6,664 nucleotides of DNA from Gammaproteobacteria bacterium (GTDB taxonomy: Bacteria; Pseudomonadota; Gammaproteobacteria; Granulosicoccales; Granulosicoccaceae): positions 1 to 6,664 of the forward strand of contig JAGRHW010000199.1 of NCBI GenBank assembly GCA_020444765.1, given 5' to 3'. Each line of letters begins with the position of its first letter. Position 1 is the first letter of the stretch. The notes beneath the pieces were generated by a model. That model was not told the DNA's origin, ran no database searches, and was given only the letters and a program-made list of their open reading frames with translations. Made by a program: the position numbers and the translations under genes. Below, piece after piece: positions 5,230-6,664 of the stretch.

Positions 5230-5724
5230 CTAGTTAATGCCCAATAACGCTCGGATTTGCGCCTCGTATTTGTCTTTTCGGTTGTCGCGAAATCCCAGAT
5301 GCCTGGCGACAAGTTTACCGTCGCGTCCGTAATAAAAGCTGCTGGGCATGGCCGAGACGCCAAATTGTTTGGCGAGCGTCGCGCTCTTGTCATAGGCAAT
5401 AGTGAAGTCGGGGGATACCTTGGCGAGAAACTTGTCGATCAGCTCTTCATCCTTGTCGAGATTCACCGCAACGATATGCAAACCGCTGTCTGCGTACTTT
5501 TGGTGCATTTCGTTCATCCAGGGAAAGGATTCCAGACATGGTTTGCACCAGGACGCCCAAAAATCCACCAGGATGACTTTGTCGTTGAAGGTGTCAGCGT
5601 CGATAATACCGTTGGGCGTCTTGAATGCGGCGTCCTTGATCGACAGTATTTCTGCGGGCACCGAGCCTGAATAGAGCAATAGAAGCAGCGGGATTTTCTT
5701 TAAGCTCAAAAAAAGACTTTTCAT
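5230..5724 (-). CDS. TlpA/ResA-like exported thioredoxin
   Basis: A 164-residue thiol-disulfide oxidoreductase acting outside the cytoplasm. The N-terminus (MKSLFLSLKKIPLLLLLYSG, then SVPA) is a signal peptide with probable cleavage near residue 24. The thioredoxin fold follows: VILVDFWASWCKPC at 50-63 with active-site Cys60 and Cys63, and the cis-proline Pro127 in VSAMPSSF. The IVAVNLD stretch (84-90) and the DGKLVARHLGF hairpin (135-145) are typical of TlpA/ResA reductases, which keep specific exported cysteines reduced, for example in cytochrome c or copper-centre maturation, using electrons from CcdA/DsbD. No cytochrome gene is nearby; the adjacent lipoprotein with a terminal Cys pair is the obvious candidate partner (inference). 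The ATG at 5722-5724 has AGGAAA (5734-5739) nine bases upstream and begins a clear signal peptide. It is the first gene of the three-gene cassette and is separated by one base from the next gene. Confidence 0.92.
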   Translation of the reverse strand: MKSLFLSLKKIPLLLLLYSGSVPAEILSIKDAAFKTPNGIIDADTFNDKVILVDFWASWCKPCLESFPWMNEMHQKYADSGLHIVAVNLDKDEELIDKFLAKVSPDFTIAYDKSATLAKQFGVSAMPSSFYYGRDGKLVARHLGFRDNRKDKYEAQIRALLGIN

Positions 5725-5800
5725 TGAGGGACGTTTCCTGTTTGTGCCGCAAGTCTAATTGACCCAAGCTTACAAGAAGCTGAAATTTCCCAACAGCCGG

Positions 5801-5829
5801 TTTATGCCTTGATTCAAGAACGGGTTCAA
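5801..5829 (-). promoter_or_regulatory. Candidate sigma70 promoter for the tlpA-DUF4266-DUF3570 cassette
   Basis: TTGAAC (5824-5829) and CATAAA (5801-5806) on the minus strand are separated by 17 bases; each matches the consensus at four of six positions. It would start transcription about 70 bases before the thioredoxin ATG. The spacer overlaps an inverted repeat, CCTTGA (5826-5831) with TCAAGG (5807-5812), which could serve as an operator; there is no T-run after it, so it does not look like a terminator of the upstream genes. Confidence 0.35.
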
Positions 5830-5834
5830 GGTTT

Positions 5835-6239
5835 TTACTTTTTGGAGTGAAAAACTATTTTCTGTTCCTGGCGGGATTGTTCGATAGTCCGGTCGAAAAC
5901 CAGCTCCATATTGTATTCAGCGGTATCCGCAACGGATTTGCCTTTCAGCTGTTTTAAGGCGGGTAATCTTGTTGCCAGCCAGGCGCAGGAGGCGGCGCTT
6001 TGCGGGTCATTGCCGGCCTTCAGGGCATCGAACAGTCGGCCGGCAATAAAACCCGCGCGCTGCTCAAGCGTGGGATCGGCAACAAATTTACCTGCTTGTT
6101 CGAAGCCTTCGTCCAGGCGCGCGTCCAGCTTGTCCAGATAGGCGCGCTGCTGCGACGGCAGCGGTATGCTGCGGTCGTACAGCAGGGTTTCCTCGCCGTC
6201 GACGATCACCGCCAGGGTATCGGTGAGACCATCAGCCAT
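5835..6239 (-). CDS. Small uncharacterised protein downstream of rpiA
   Basis: A 134-residue protein that I do not recognise. It has no signal peptide and no hydrophobic segment long enough for a membrane helix, so it is probably cytoplasmic. The sequence is mostly helical-looking: a short N-terminal strand pair around LAVIVDGEETLLYDR (9-23), then amphipathic helices including QRAYLDKLDARLDEGFEQAG (31-50), RAGFIAGRLFDALKAG (61-76), and SAASCAWLATRLPALKQLKG (81-100), and a charged tail. One cysteine (Cys85) and no catalytic motif are seen. Its ATG (6237-6239) shares one base with the rpiA stop (TGATG), so it is translationally coupled to rpiA. It may be a conserved gammaproteobacterial hypothetical protein. 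It ends just before the intergenic gap that precedes the thioredoxin gene. No function is assigned. Confidence 0.8.
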   Translation of the reverse strand: MADGLTDTLAVIVDGEETLLYDRSIPLPSQQRAYLDKLDARLDEGFEQAGKFVADPTLEQRAGFIAGRLFDALKAGNDPQSAASCAWLATRLPALKQLKGKSVADTAEYNMELVFDRTIEQSRQEQKIVFHSKK

Positions 6240-6664
6240 CAGGGCTTGCGCTCAATGATTTCGACGCCGCTGGCGGTACCGAGAATCAGCACATCGGCCG
6301 GCCGGGCGGCGAACAGGCCGACTGTTACGACGCCGGGTATCTGGTTGATGGTGGTTTCCAGTGCGAGCGGATCGACGATTTCCAGGTTGTGCACGTCGAG
6401 AATGATATTGCCGTTGTCGGTGACAAAGTCTTCGCGGTATTCCGGGTCGCCGCCAAGCTTGACCATCTCGCGGCCGACAAAGCTGCGGGCCATCGGAATC
6501 ACCTCGACTGGCAGGGGAAAAGCGCCTAAAACCTTCACCCGTTTGCTGTCATCGGCGATGCAGACAAATTTTTCGCTGGCACCGGCAACGATTTTCTCGC
6601 GTGTCAGGGCGCCGCCACCGCCCTTGATCAGTTGCAGGCGGTCATTGGCTTCGTCAGCGCCATC
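6239..6664 (-). CDS. rpiA: Ribose-5-phosphate isomerase A, C-terminal part, cut by window edge
   Basis: The visible 141 residues match the last two thirds of E. coli RpiA (219 residues); the N-terminal part lies beyond position 6664. The enzyme interconverts ribose 5-phosphate and ribulose 5-phosphate in the non-oxidative pentose phosphate pathway in the cytoplasm. The fragment opens with DGADE, whose two aspartates align with E. coli Asp81 and Asp84, followed by [12 protein letters not shown], holding the equivalents of the active-site Lys94 and catalytic Glu103. Later family blocks are [43 protein letters not shown] and [11 protein letters not shown]. The open frame is unbroken from the window edge to the TGA at 6239-6241, so the gene looks intact. 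The GTG codon near 6538 is internal and not a start. The stop overlaps the next gene by one base. Confidence 0.97.
   Translation of the reverse strand, partial: DGADEANDRLQLIKGGGGALTREKIVAGASEKFVCIADDSKRVKVLGAFPLPVEVIPMARSFVGREMVKLGGDPEYREDFVTDNGNIILDVHNLEIVDPLALETTINQIPGVVTVGLFAARPADVLILGTASGVEIIERKP

Noticed and set aside
5229..5399. Upstream extension of the lipoprotein frame to 5399 (130 residues)
   Set aside because: It overlaps the thioredoxin gene out of frame, and it would bury the signal peptide and lipobox in the middle of the protein. The ATG at 5226-5228 explains the sequence better.
5807..5831. Intrinsic terminator after the rpiA-linked small gene
   Set aside because: CCTTGA/TCAAGG arms form a 6-bp stem with a 13-base loop but no T-run follows, so it does not qualify.
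1..6664. Mobile element, CRISPR array or tRNA
   Set aside because: No transposase, integrase, regularly spaced repeats or cloverleaf sequence could be found on either strand.

Overview
The window looks like a chromosomal segment of a gammaproteobacterium with moderately high G+C. The evidence is the close match of the two end genes to enterobacterial RpiA and SfsA, the Gram-negative envelope proteins between them (a lipoprotein, an outer-membrane barrel and a MacA-type adaptor), and tightly packed genes. The genus cannot be named from the sequence. Every gene I can support is on the minus strand, so transcription runs from high to low coordinates. The order is rpiA (its 5' end lies outside the window), a small unknown gene, tlpA-like thioredoxin, DUF4266 lipoprotein, DUF3570 barrel, a 260-base intergenic region, macA-like adaptor, ABC ATPase, ABC permease, and sfsA (its 3' end lies outside the window).

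Region 1 (5835-6664) is housekeeping. It holds the C-terminal two thirds of ribose-5-phosphate isomerase A, overlapping by one base an uncharacterised 134-residue soluble protein. A 110-base gap with a weak sigma70-like promoter follows.

Region 2 (3706-5724) is the most interesting part. It is a three-gene envelope cassette of an exported CxxC thioredoxin (TlpA/ResA type), a 73-residue lipoprotein ending in a glycine run with a Cys-Gly-Cys-Asn tail (DUF4266), and a 436-residue predicted outer-membrane beta barrel (DUF3570). The first two genes are one base apart and the last two overlap by ten bases, so they are almost certainly co-translated and probably act together. The function of the DUF pair is unknown to me. 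A periplasmic redox partner beside a lipoprotein with a terminal cysteine pair suggests a thiol or metal chemistry system at the outer membrane.

Region 3 (3446-3705) is non-coding and rich in inverted repeats: a weak terminator candidate, a perfect 7-bp hairpin, overlapping helices that exclude each other, and an operator-like near-palindrome.

Region 4 (225-3445) is a complete MacAB-like ABC export operon: periplasmic adaptor, ATPase and MacB/FtsX-type permease, joined by a 4-base overlap and a zero-base junction. No TolC-type outer-membrane channel is in the window. sfsA starts three bases after the permease stop and probably belongs to the same transcript. I see no insertion sequence, tRNA, rRNA, CRISPR array or attachment site.
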